A stretch of DNA of 64,000 bases from Sclerodactyla briareus (lineage: Eukaryota > Echinodermata > Holothuroidea > Dendrochirotida > Sclerodactylidae), in assembly GCA_026419785.1 (NCBI GenBank), contig JAODTK010000743.1:130001-194000 (forward strand), read 5' to 3'. How positions within the stretch are numbered: the stretch's first letter is position 1; each line of letters begins with the position of its first letter. The notes under the pieces are model-generated. The model ran no database searches. It had not been told where the DNA came from and saw only the letters and a list, made by a program, of their open reading frames with translations. Position numbers and translations under genes: made by a program. Positions 43,901-57,500 of this stretch are shown in pieces.

Positions 43901-46780
43901 ACGCCTACCTTGTATCAGTCCAACAATTCCTGGTGGGATCAGTTCAAACTTGGTGGGTGTGGCTTCACCATGATGAGTCATGAACGCTATTTATTGTTTT
44001 TGAGTAGGGGGTCAACTTTGGGCAAAAAAGTGGAAACTGTAAATTCCGGTATTCTGTTCACTTCAGTATGTAATCAGGCAACGTCCACCATGCCTGGTGG
44101 GATCAAGTTCCAACTTGGTGGGGGTGCTTACCATGATGAGTACAAACGCTATTTATGGTGTTGTTGAGTAGGGGGTCACACTTTGGGCAAAAGGTGGAAA
44201 CTTGTAAAATTCCGGAATTTTGGGCACTTTACTTTGTAAACAGGCAAAGTCCAACTGCCATGGTGGGATCAAGATCAAACTTGGTGGTGTGCTTCCAATG
44301 ATGAGTATATGAACGCTATTTATTGTTGTATGAATTGGGGGTCAACTTCTGGCAAAAGGGGAAACTTGTAAAATTCTGGTATTTTGGGTTCTTTTCCCTT
44401 GTAAGCCGGCAAGTCCAATATGACGGTGGGATCAAGTTCAAACTTGGTGGGTGTCTTCCCATGGTGAGTACTGACGCTGTTTATTGTTGTGGATAGGGGG
44501 TCAATTTTGGGCTAAAAGGTGAACACTGTTAAATTCTGGTATTTGGGCCTTTTACCTTGTAATCAGGCAAACTACCAACATGCCTGGTGGGATCAAGTTC
44601 AAACGTGGTGGGTGTGCTTCCCATGATGACAGTACATGAACGCTAATTTATTGTTGTATGAGTTGGGGGTCATTTTTTTGCAAAAAGTGGAACTTGGTAA
44701 ATTCTGGTATTTTGGGCACTTTTACCTTGGTAATCAGGCAAAGTCCAACATGCCTGGTGGGATCAAGTTCAAACTGGTGGGTGGTTCTTCCTGATTGAGT
44801 ACATGAACGCTATTCTATTGTTGTATGAGTAGGGGGACACTTTGGGCAAAAAGTGGGAACTGTTCAAATTCCGGTATTTCGTCACTTTTACCTGTAAGCA
44901 GGCAAGTCCAATCTGCCTGGTGGGATCAAGTTCAAACTTGGTGGGTGTGCTGTCCCATGATGAGTATATGGTTCCTATTTATCGTGCTGAGTAGGGGGTC
45001 AATTTTGGGCAAAAAGGTGGGAAACTTGTTCAATTCTGGTATTTTGGCACTTTGGGGTCCTTGTAATCAGGCAAAGTCCAACAGCCTGGTTGGCATCAAG
45101 TTCAACTTGGTGGTGGTGCTTCCCATGATAGTACATGAACGCATCATTGTTGTATGAGTAGGGGGTCAATTTTGGGCAAAAGGTTGAAAATTGTACCATT
45201 CTGTATTCCGGGCCACTTTACCTTGTAATCAGGCAATGTCCAACATGCCTGTTGGGATCAAGTTCAAACTTGGTGGGTGTGCTTCCCATGATGAGTACAA
45301 TGACGCTATTTATCGTTGTATGAGTCAGGGGGTCAATTTTCGGGTCAACAACGTAGAACTTGTAAATTTCTGGTCTTTTGGGGACACTTTTGTGTCTGTA
45401 ATCAGGCAAAGTCCAACATGCCTGGTGGGATCAAGTTCAAACTTGGTGGGTGTCTTCCCATGATGAGTAACATGAACGCTATTTTTGTTGTAATGAGTAG
45501 GGGGTCACTTCTGTCATCGTGGAAACTTGTAAAATTCCGGTATGTTGGGCATTTTCCTTTGTTAATCAGGCAAAGTCCAAAACGCCCTCGTGGGATCAGT
45601 TCAAACTTGGTGGGTGTGCCTTCATGATGAGTAACTGACGCTATTTATCGTTGTCTGAGTAGGGGGTCAACTTTGGCAAAAAGTGGAAACATGAAAATTC
45701 TGGATTTTGGCACTTTTACTTTGTAATCAGCAAGTCCAACATGCCTGGTGGATCAAGTTCAAACGTGGTGGGTGTGGCTTTCCAATGATGAGTACAATGA
45801 ACGCTATTTATTGTTGTATGAGTTGGGGTCAATTTTTGGAAAAAGTGGAACTGTAAATTCTGTTCTGGTATTTTGGGCACTTTTATACCTGGTAATCAGG
45901 CAAAGTCAACATGCCTGTGGGATCAAGTTCAAACTTGGTGGGTGTGCTTCCCAATGATGAGTACATGAACGCTATTATGTTGTATGAGTGGGTGAACAAC
46001 TTTGGCAAAAAAGTGGGAACTTGTTTAAAATTCCGGTATTTCGGGCAGCTTTTAACCTTGTAAGCGGCCAAAGTCCCAATATGCCTGGTGGGATCAAGTT
46101 CAAACTTGGTGGGTGGCTTCCCATGATGAGTATATGTACGATATTTCGTTGCATTGAGTAGGGGGGTCATTTGGGCCAAAAGTGGAAACTTGTCAAATTC
46201 TGGTATTTTGGGGACTTTTTCCTTTTAATCAAGCAAAGTCTACATGCCTGTGGATCAGTTCATACTTGGTGGGTGTGCTTCCCATGTGAAAAAGTACATG
46301 ACCGCTATTCATTGTTGTATGAGTAGGGGGTCAATTTTGGGCAAAAGGTTGAAAATTGTTGCAAATTTTATATCATCGGGCTACATTTTACCCAATGTTA
46401 ATCAGGCAATGTCCAACATGCCTGTTGGGATCAGTTTTCAACTTGGTGGGTTGTGCTTCCCATGATAGTACATGAACGCTATTCATTAGTTGTGGAGTAT
46501 GGGGTAATTTTGGGCAAAAATCTGAAACTTGTAAAATTCTGGTATTCCGGGCTACGTTTTACCACACCTTTAGATCAGGCAAGGCCAACATGCCTGTTGG
46601 GATCAAGTTCAAACTTGGTGGGTGTGCTTCCCATGATGAGTACTGAATCGCTAATTTATCGTTTGTATGAGTATAGGGGGGTTAATTTTTTCGGGGCAAA
46701 CAGTAGAACTTGTAACGTTCTGGTATTTTGGGCACTTTTGATCTGTAATAGGCAAGTCCAACATGCCTGTGGAAAATTCT
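43900..46780 (+). repeat. ~167 bp satellite, forward block 1
   Basis: About 17-18 monomers. The consensus order is gcctggtgggatcaagttc, tggtgggtgtgcttccc, atgatgagtacatgaacgct, atttattgttgtatgagtag, ggggtcaattttgggcaaaa, gtggaaacttgtaaaattct, ggtattttgggcacttttac, cttgtaatcaggcaaagtcc. Monomers differ mainly by single-base indels. Every open frame across it is an artefact of repeat periodicity. Confidence 0.95.
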
Positions 46781-49700
46781 TATATTTTACACCTACCGAG
46801 GTAAAGGTGTTCAAAATACCAGAACTTTTTACAATGTTTCCACTTTTTCCCAAAATTGACCCCCTACACTCATACAACAATGAATAGCGTTCATGTCCCT
46901 CATCATGGAAGCACACCCACCAATTTTGAACTTGATTCCACCGGCATTGTTGGACTTTGCCTGATTACAAAGTAAAGTGCTCATTAACCATACTTTTACA
47001 TGTTTTCCACTTCTTGCCCAAAATCGACCCCCACCTCATACAACAATAAATAGTCGTTCAGTACTCATCATGAAAGCACACCCACGAAGTTTGAACTTGA
47101 TCCCACCAGGCATTGTGGACTTTGCCTGATGACAAGAAAAGTGCCCAAAATACCAGAATTTTATCAGTTTCCATTTTATGCCCAAAATTGACCCCCTATC
47201 CAAACTACAATAATAGCGTTCATGTGTGTACTCACCATGGGAAGCACACTTCCCAGTTTGAACTTGATCCCACCAGGCAGGTGCTCATTACTGATTACAA
47301 GGTAAAGGTGCTCAAATACCAGAATTTTACAATTTTTCACCTTTTTGGCCAAATTGACCCCCTAACTCATACGAATGAATAGCGTTCATGTACTCATCAT
47401 GGGAAGCACACAGACCAAGTATACTGATCCCACCATGCATTTGGACTTGCCTGATTACAAGGTAACAGTGCCCAATCTACCAGAATTTTACAAGTTTTCC
47501 ACTTTTTGTCCCAAATTGACCCCCTACTCATGCAACGATAATAGCTTTTCATATACTCATCATGGGTCGGCACACCCCCAGTTGAACTTGATCCACCGGC
47601 AGTTGGACTTGCCTGATTACAAGGTAAAGTGCCACGAATACCAGCATTTTACAAGTTTCACCTTTTCGCCTAAATTGACTCCCTACTCATACACAATAAA
47701 TAGCGTTCATGTACTCATCATGGGAATCACAACCCACCATTTGAACTTGATCCCACCAGGCATGTTGGACTTTGCCTGATTACAAGGTAAAAGTGCCAAA
47801 ATACCAGAATTTAAAAGTTCCCACCTTTTTGCCCAAAGTTGGACCCGTATCTACAACAATAAATCGCGCTCATGTACTTTTCCATCATGGGAAGCACACC
47901 CACAAGTTTGAAATTGATCACACCAGGAGGTTGGACTGTGCCTGATTACAAGTAAAAGTGCCCCAAAATAACAGAATTTACAAGTTTCCCCTTTATGCCC
48001 AAAATTGATCCCTACTCAATAAAACAAATGATATTGTTTAATGTGCTCATCATGGGCAGCACACCCCCAGTATGAATTGATAATACCAGCATGTTGGACT
48101 TGCCTGATTACAAGGTAAAAGTGCCCGGAATACCAGAATCTTACATGTTTCCACTTTTGGCCCAAAAATGACCCCCCAACTAATGACAACCAATAAATAG
48201 CGTGTCAGTATCATCATGGGAAGCACACCACGAAGTTTGAACTTGATCAACCAGGCATGTTGGACTTTGCCTGGATTACAAAGTAAAAGTAAAAGTGCTC
48301 AAAAATACCAGAATTTCACAGTTTCCAGTTATTGCCCAAAAGGACCCCCTACTATACAACAATGAATAGAGTTTCATGTAAACTCCCCTCATGGGAAGCA
48401 CACCCACCAGTTGGAACTGTTACACCAGGCTGTTGGACATTGCTGATTACGAAGACAAAAAAGTGCCAAACTACCAGAATTTTACAAGTTTCCACTTTTT
48501 GCCCAGGGATTGACCCCCTACTCATACAACGGCAATAGCGTTAGGGATCACTTCATGCGGAAGAACACCACCAGTATGAACATTGATCCCACCAGGATGT
48601 GGGACTTGCCTGATTACAAGGTATAAAAGTGAGCGAAATACCAGAATTTTAAAGTTTCCACTTTTTGCCCAAATTGACCCCTACTCAGACAAACAATGAA
48701 TAGCGTTCATGTCCTCATCATGGGAAGCACACACCCACAAGTTTGAACTTGATCCACCAGGCATGTTGGGACTTGCCTGATTACAAAAGTAAAAAGTGCC
48801 AAAATTACCGATTTTACATTTTCCACTTCTTGCCCAAAATCGACCCCCAAATCATAAACAATAAAGAGCGTTCATGTACTTCATCATGGGAGCACAACCA
48901 ACGAAGTTGAACTTGATCCCACCAGGCATAGTGGACTTTGCCTGATTACAAGGTTTAAAAGTACAAAATTACCAGAATTTTACAAGTTTCCCCTTTATGC
49001 CCAAAATTGACACACCTATCCAAAAATACAATAAAATAGCGCTTCATGTACTCACCAGGGAAAGCACACACCAAGTTTGAATTCAAATCCCACCAGGCAT
49101 GGTGCACATTACCTGATTCAAGGGAAAGTGTTCAAAATTCCAGAATTTTACAAGTTTCCATTTTGCCAAAAATTGACCCCCCTACTATACACCAATAAAA
49201 GCGTTATGACTACATCATAGGAACACACCCACCAAGTTTGACTTGATCCCACAGGTGTGGACTTTGCTGATTACAAGGGTAAAAGCGCTCAAAATACCAG
49301 AATTTTACATTTCACCTTTTTGCCCAAAATTGTCCCCATAATCATACAGCAATGAATAGCGTCATGTACTCATCAGGGAAAGCCACACCCACCAAGTTTG
49401 AACTTGTTCAACCAGGCATGTTGGACTTTGCCTGTTACAAGACAAAAGTGCCCAAAATACCAGATTTTTACAAGTCCATTCGGCAAGAAGAATGAGCCCT
49501 ACTAATACAACAATAAATAGCCGTCATGTATCATCATGGGAAGCACACCCCACAAGTATGAACTTGATCATACCAGGCAGGTTGGGACTTTGCCTGATTA
49601 CAACTGGGTAAAAGTGCCGGAATACCAGAATCTTACAAGTTTCCATTTTTGCCAAATTGACCCCCTACTCATACAACAATGAATAGAGTTCATGTCATCA

Positions 49701-50832
49701 TCTTGGGAAGCCAAAACCCAACCAAGTATGAACTAGATCCCCCAGGCATGTTGACTTTGCCTGGATAACCAAAGTAAAAGTCCCCCAAATTACCGGAATT
49801 TTACAAGTTCCATTTTTGCCCAAAAGTCTGACCCCTACTCATACAAACATAAATTGCGTTCATGTACTCATCATGGAAGACACACCAAGTTTGAATTGAT
49901 CCCAACCAGCATGTTGGACTTTGCCTGATTACAAAGTAAAAGTGCTCAAATACCGGAATTTACAAAGTTCCACCTTTGCCCAAAATTGACCCCATCGATA
50001 GTACAATAAATAGGTGATGTACTCACCATGCGGAGAACACCAACCCCAAGTTAGAATTCCATCCACACCAGCGCAGTTGCCCATTACAGACTGATAACAG
50101 GGCTAAAGGTGTTCAAAATTCACCAGAACTTTACAAGTTACCACTTTTGCCCAAAATTGACCCCCGAACCTATAAAAACAATAAATAGCGTTTAATGTGA
50201 CTCATTCATGGGAAGCACACCCACGAAGTTTGAAACTGATCAAACCAGGCATGATGGACTTTGCTTGATTACAAAGTGATGAAAGGGCTCAAAATACCAG
50301 AATTTCACAAGTTTACCCTTTTTGCCCAAAATGCCCCCTACTCAATACAGCAATGAATAGCGTTCATGCTCTCATTCATGGGAAGACACACCCACCAAGT
50401 TTGAACTTGTTCCCACGGCATGTGGGACTTTGCCTGATTACAAGACAAAAGGTTGCCCAAAAAGACCAGAATTTTACAAGTTCCATCTTTTGCCCAGAAG
50501 GACCCCCATACTCATCACGACAAATAGCGTCAGGTAATCATCTGGAAGCACACAAACAAAGTATGAAACTTGATTCCCACAGGCATGTTGGACTTTGCTG
50601 ATTACAAGTGTGTAAAAGTGCCCGATCTACCAGAATTTTACAAGTTTCCACTTTTTGCCCACCAAATTTGACCCCCTACTCATACAACAATGAATAGCGT
50701 TCATGTCCTCCATCATGGGAAGCACACACACCAAGATTGAACTTGATCCCACAGGCATGTTGGACTTTGCCTGATTACAAAGTAAAAGTGCCCAAAATAC
50801 CAGAATTTACAAATTTCCACTCTTTCCAAAAA
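46781..50832 (-). repeat. ~167 bp satellite, reverse block 1
   Basis: About 25 monomers of the same unit on the opposite strand (aagtttgaacttgatcccac, gcctgattacaaggtaaaag and so on). The switch point lies in a short unusual segment with 'cacctaccgaggtaaa' near 46,790, which is not part of the consensus. A variant monomer with 'actcaccatggg' and 'cacattacctgatt' recurs inside the block. Confidence 0.95.
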
Positions 50833-51645
50833 TCGACAACAAGTTCTCAGAGAAAGTTTACGTCCGGTTCTCAATTTCGCCATGCTAATGCTAGTGATTA
50901 TCCTGATTTGGTGTGCCGAACACTGCTTCCCTTTTCAACCTACTCGTCAGACGATCTGCTTGGGATCACAGGGGATTTAACCCCTGCCGAACAATCTCAG
51001 CGATAGACCATTCACCCCTAAAGAATGCAGCACCTTGAACGAGATAGGTATCGTCGCAGGCGAACGAAGCGAGGAATATCAACGGCGCTTGCGCGTTCGA
51101 CTCTGCGCGGATTGATCCTAATCATTACCAGTATTATAACTACCTACCTACCCTCCGGTAGCCATATCTGCAGAACCTCGAGTGAGGTTTGTGGGGTACT
51201 TATGCGGTCGTTTTTAATGCTACTGACGCAGATCGTTAAAATTTCATCATGTTGAATATTCTGTCACGACTCCTGCACATGCTGTATTCAAACTTTTCGC
51301 AATGCATCGTCGTACCCCCACTCTCAGCGCAGAACGGCTTACAAGGGTACATAAACAGTTGAAAAGTTTACTCCATGTCTTGTCGAGTTCCAGCATCAAC
51401 GTGGATACTCATAGGTCGAAAGATGCTGGCCGGTTCCGGAGTATTATAGCATATATACAACAGCCTCCGCAACTTGTGTAGGGAAGTAACACATCGTATG
51501 GACACAGCCTTGATCTAATTATTTTCCAGAACGATCGAATTTTTGATTTCTTGGAAACGGTGGAAGTCCAGTATCTATGAGTCAGCGTGGGGTGCGTAAT
51601 GTATGTGTGCATGGAAGTGTGTTGGTTGTATGGGATGAATGGAAC
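50833..51645 (+). repeat. Third copy of the conserved flank, embedded in satellite
   Basis: About 0.81 kb starting exactly at 'tcgacaacaagttctc'. It is colinear with 43,097-43,900 and 24,655-25,320, including a degraded TATA-like core (gagtattatagcatatatac near 51,439). It lies between a reverse and a forward satellite block. The upstream part of the duplication seen before 43,097 is absent, so the left edge is a recombination or amplification junction. Confidence 0.85.
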
Positions 51646-54515
51646 GCCTACCTTGTAATCAGTCCTCAACAAGTCCGGTGGGATCAAGTGTCAAACTTGG
51701 TGGTGTGCTTCCATGATGGAGTACATGACGCTATTTAATTGTTGTATGAGTAAAGGAAGGTTTCAACTTTTGGGCAAAAAGTGGAAACTTGTAAATTCCG
51801 GTATTCTGGTCACGGTTTTACTACTTTGTAATCAGGCAAAGTCCAACGAGCCTGGTGGGAGCCAGTTCAAACTTGGTGGGTGTGCTTTCCCATGATGAGT
51901 ACATACACGCTCATTTTTGTTGTATAGTAGGGGGTCAAACTTTGGGCAAAAAGTGGAAACTTGTAAATTCCGGTATTTGGGGCACTTTTTTACTTTGTAA
52001 ACAGGCACCGCAACAGCCTGGTGGGATCAAGATCAAACTTGGGGGGTGTGTTTCCAGAGTATCATGACCCCTATTTATTGTTGTATGAGTAGGGTCAACT
52101 TCTGCATAAGTGAACTTGTAAATTCGGTATTTTGGGCACTTTGCCTTTTTAGTCGGGCAAAGTCCAATATACTGTGGGATCAAGTTCAAACTTGGTGGGT
52201 TTCTTCGCATGTGAGTACATGAACGCTGTTATTGTTGTATGAGTAGGGGGTCAATTTCGGGCTAAAAGGTGAACTTGTAAAATTCTGGTATTTTGGGCAC
52301 ATTTTACCTTGTAATCAGGGGCAAAAAAAAACCCCCCCTCCACTCCTGGTGGGATCAGTTACAACGTGGTGGTGTGCTTTCCCATGATGAGTACCTGACG
52401 CTATTTATTTTGTATGAGTTGGGGGTCAATTTTTTGGCAAAATGGAAACTTTGTTGTAAATGTTGGTATTTTGGGCACGTTTTACCTTGTAATCAGGCAA
52501 AGTCCAACTTCAGGGGGATCAGTTCAAACTGTTGTGGGTGTCTTCCATATGCGGTACATGAACGCCATTTATTGTTGTATGAGTAGGGGGAACACTTTGG
52601 GCAAAAGGGGAAACTTGTTAAAATTCTGTTTTTTCGGGCACTTTACCTTGTAGTCGAGCAAAGTCCATATTCCCTGGTGGATCAAGTTCAAACCTTGGTG
52701 GGTGTGCTTCCCATGTATGAGTATATGTACCATTTATCGTGCATGAGTCGGTGTTCAATTTGGGCAAAAGTGGAAACTTGTCAAATCTGGGTTTTGGGCA
52801 TTTTGTCTTGTAATCCAGGCAATTCCAACACCTTGGTGGAGCAAGTTCATACTTGTGGTGGGTGTGGCTTCCCATTGATTTTGAGTACATGAACGCTATT
52901 CATTGTTATGAGTAGGGGTCCATTTTTGGCAAAAAGGTGAAACGTAAAATTCTGGTATTCCGGGCTACGTTCACCTTGTAATCAAGCAATGTCCACATGC
53001 CTGTTGGTATCAAGTTCAAACTTGGGTGGGTGTGCTTCCCATGATTAGTACATGAACGCTATGATCTGCGTTGTATGAGTAGGGGGTCCATTTTCGGCAA
53101 AAAGTAAACTTGTAATTCTGGTATTTTGGCACTTTGGTCTTGTAAATCAGGCAAAGTCCCCCCCCCAACATGCCGGTGGGATCAAGTTCAAACTTGGTGG
53201 GTGTGCTTCCCATGATTGGTCATGACGTTTTATTGTTGTAGGTATGGGGTCAATTTTCTGCAATAGTGGAAACTTGTAAAATTTTCCGGTTATGTTGGGC
53301 ACTTTTAACTGTTCAATCAGCAAAGTCCCATGAATCCTCGTGGGATCCAGTTCAAACTGGGTATGTGCTTCCAATGATGAGTACATGAACGCATTTATTG
53401 TTGTATGAAGGTAGGGGTCAACTTGGGCCAAAAGTGAAACATTAAAATTCTGGTATTTGGGCACTTTTAACTTTTATCAGGCAAACCAACATGCTGTTGG
53501 GATCAAGTTCAAACGGGTGGGGTGTGCCTTCCCTGATGAGTACATGAAGCGCTATTTTATTGTTGTATGAGTTGGGGTCAGCTTTGGCGAAAAAGTGGAA
53601 ACATGTAAAATTCTGGAGTTTTGGGGGCACTTTCCTTGTATATCCTGTGCAAGTCTATGCGATACATTCCAGTGTGTTGGGATCAAGGTTCAAACTTGGT
53701 GGGTGTGCTTCCCATGATGAGTACATGAACGCTATTTTAATTGTTTGTATAGTAGGGGACAACTTTGGGCAACAAAGTGGGAACGGTAAAATTCCGGTAT
53801 TTTCGTTCGGGCAGCTTTTACCTTGTAACAGCAGGCAATCCAATATGCCTTGTGGATCAAGTTCAAAACATTGGTGGGTGTGCTTCCATGATGAGTATAG
53901 GTATCTATTTATCGTTGCATGAGTAGGGGTATTTGGGCAAAAAGTGGAACTTGTAATTCGGAGTTGGGCCACTTTTTTCTTGTAATCGCCTGCACGTCCC
54001 AACATTCCTGTGGGATCAGTTCATACTTGGTGGGTGTGCTCCCATTACTAGTACATGAACGCTAGCATTGTTTTTGTTATGAGTAGGGGTTCAATTGGCA
54101 AAAAGGTGAACTTTGTAAAATTCTGGTATTCCGGGCTACGTTCACCTTGTAATCATGCAAAGTCCAACTGCCTGTTGGGACAAGTTCAAACTTGGGGGTG
54201 TGCCTTCCCCATGAGGAGTACCATGACGCTATTCATTGTTGTATGAGTATGGGGTCAAATTTGGGCAAAACGGTGAACTTGTAAAATTCTGGTATTCCGG
54301 GCTACGTTCACCTTGTAATCGGCAAGTCCAACATCCCTGTGGATCAAATTAAACGTTGGTGGTTGTCGTCCCCATGATGAGTACATGACGCATTTATCGT
54401 TTTGTATGCGTAATGGGTTAATTTTCGGGCAAAAATAAAACTTGTAACCATTTCTGGTATTTTGGGCACTTTTGTCTTGTAATCAGCAAAGCCCAACATG
54501 CCTGTTGAAATTCTG
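51646..54515 (+). repeat. ~167 bp satellite, forward block 2
   Basis: About 17-18 monomers, colinear with block 43,900-46,780 and with the same order of monomer variants. It has many indels, including an A/C-rich patch near 52,324-52,340. Confidence 0.95.
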
Positions 54516-57500
54516 ATATTTGGAACACCTACCGAGGTAAATGTGTTCAAAATATCATCACTTTTACAAGTTTCACTTTTTGCCAAATTGACCCCTACTC
54601 ATACAACAATGAATAGCGTTTCATGTCCTCATCATAGGAAGCCACACCCACCAATTTTGAACTTATCCCACCAGGCATGTTGGACTTTGCTGAGTACAAA
54701 TAAAAGTGCTAAATAACAGAATTTTACATGTTTCCTCTTTGCCCGAAAATCGACCGCCATCTCATACAACAATATATATCGTTCATGTACCTCATCATGA
54801 AAGCACACCCACGAATTTTGAAACTTGATCCCACCAGGCATGTTGGACTTTGCCTGATTACAAGATAAAGTGTCCCAAATACCAGAATTTTACAAGTTTC
54901 CCACTTTATTCCAAATTGACCCCTATCCAACAATAATAGCGTTCATGTACTCACCATGGTAAGCACACTCACCAAGTTTTGAACTGGGATCCCCAGGCAA
55001 TGTTAGCTCATATCTATACAAGGTAGAGGTGCTCAAAATACAGAATTTTACAATTTTCACCTTTTTTGCCAAATTGACCCCCTACTCATACAGCAATGAT
55101 TTCGTTCATGTACTCATCAGTGGGAAGCACACCACCAAGTTTGAAATTAATCCATCCAGGTCATGTTGTACATTGCCTGATTACAAGGTAAAGTGCCCAA
55201 CATACCAGAATTTTTACAAGTTTTCCACTTTTTTGCCAAAATTTGACCCCTACTCGGCAACGATAAATAGCGTTTCATATACTCATCATGGGAAGCACAC
55301 CCACCAAGTTTTGAACTTGATCCGCACCAGGCATGTTGGACCTTTGGCCCTGGATACACAAGTAAAAGTGCCCCGAATACCACAGTTTTACCCAAGTTTC
55401 AACCTTTTCGCCCTAAATTGGACTCCCACTCATACAAATAAAAGCGGTCATGTACTCATCCGGGAATGCACACCCACCAAGTTTAACTTTATGCCCACCA
55501 GCATATGGACTTTGCCATTCTTACAAGGTAAAGGTGCCCAAATTACCAGAACTTTACAAGTTACCACTTTTGCCCAAAGTTGACCCCGTACTCCATCCAA
55601 CAATAAATAGCGCTCATGTACTCATCTGGGAAGCACACCCCCCAATTTGAACTTGAATCCCACCAGGAGGGTTTGGCTTTGCCTGATTACAAGGTAAAAG
55701 TGCCCAAAATACCAAATTTTACAAGTTTTTTCTTTTTTTTCCCTCCTATTTCTCTCCTTTTACCTTTGACCCCATAACAATAGGAGTCATGTCCTCATCA
55801 TGGAAGCACACCCCCAAGTATGAACTTGATCTACCAGGCATGTTGGACTTTGCCCTGATAGCAAGTAAAAGTGCCGCGGAATACCAGAACTTTAAACAAG
55901 TTTCCTCCTCCACTTTTTTGCCCCAAAATGACCTCCAACTCATACAAACATAAATAGCGTTCCTTACTCATCATGGAAGCACACCCACGAATTTCAACTT
56001 GATCCCACCAGCATGTTGGACTTGCCTGATTAAAAGCAAAAGTGCTCAAAATTCCATAATTTCACAAGTTTCAACCTTTTGCCCAAAATGAAACCCCCAC
56101 TCATACAAACAATGAATAGGCGTTCATGTACTCATCATGGAACACACCCCAAGTTTGACTTGTTTTTTTTCCCACCAGGCATTTGACATTGCCTGATTAC
56201 AAAGCAAAATTGCCCACAATACCAGCATTTACAATTTTTCCACTTTTGCCCAGGATTGACCCCCCTACTCATACCACGACAAATGCGTTCAGGACTCATC
56301 ATGGGAAGCACAACCCCCCATATGAACTTGATCCCCCAGGCATGTTGGACTTTGCCTGATACAAGGTAAAGTCCCGGAATAACCAGAATTTTACCAGTTT
56401 CCACTTTTTCCCCAATTTGACCCCCTACTCCTACAAACCATGAATACGTTCATGTCCTCATCATGGAAGTCACACCCACCAATTTTGAACTTGATTCCAC
56501 CGCATGTTGGACTTTGCCTGAGTACAAAGAAAAAATTCCCAAAATCCAAGAATTTTTACTGTTTCCACTCTTTGGCCCAAAATCACGACCCCAACTCATA
56601 CAACTATAGCGTTTTCATTACTCATCAGGTAAGCACACCACGAAAGTATGAACTTGATCCCACCAGCATGTTGGACTTAGCCTATTACAAGGAAAAGTTA
56701 CAAAAATACCAGAATTTACAAGTTTCCCCTTTATGCCCAAAATTGAACCCCCTATCCAACTACATAAATTTAGCGTATGTACTCACCATGGGAAGCAACA
56801 ACCCACCAAGTTAATTCCATCCCACCAGGCAATTTTGCATACATTACCTGATTAGCAAGGTAAAGGTGTCAAAATTTCAGAATTTTACAAGTTTCCTCCA
56901 CTTTTTGCCAAACACCTTGACCCCCTAACTAAAAAAAGATACAACAATAATAGCGTTCATATACTCACATCGGAAGCACAACCCACTCAATTTTGAACTT
57001 GATCCCACCTAGCATGTTGGACTTGCCTTATTACAAGGAAAAGGGCTCAAAATACCAGAATTTTACAATTTTCACCTTTTGGGGCCCAAAATTGTCCCCC
57101 TACTGCATACAGCAATTGAATAGCGTTCATGTTACTCATCATGGGAAGCACACCCACAAGTTTGAACTTGTTCCAACCAGGCATGTTGGAAAAAACTTTC
57201 CTGATTACAAGAACAAAGTGCCAAAATACCAGAATTTTACAAGTTCCCACTCTGGCAGAATTTGACGCCCTACTCATACAACAATCAAATAGCGTTTTCA
57301 TGTACTCATCATGGGAAGCAACCACCCACCAGTATGAACTTGATCATACCAGGCAATTTGGCTTTGCCTGATTACAAAGGTAAAAGTTGCCCGAATACCA
57401 GACTTTCATTTCCACTTTTTTGCCCAAATTTGGACCCCCTACTCCTCCAACAAGAATAACGTTCGTGTCCTCATCTTGGGAAGCACACCCCCCAAGTATG

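Noticed and set aside
55029-55583. 184-codon ORF in the satellite, and all other ORFs from 43.9 to 64 kb
   Set aside because: The ~167 bp monomer has a frame with few stops, so runs arise by periodicity and by indels that skip stops. Translations are just repeated monomer peptides.
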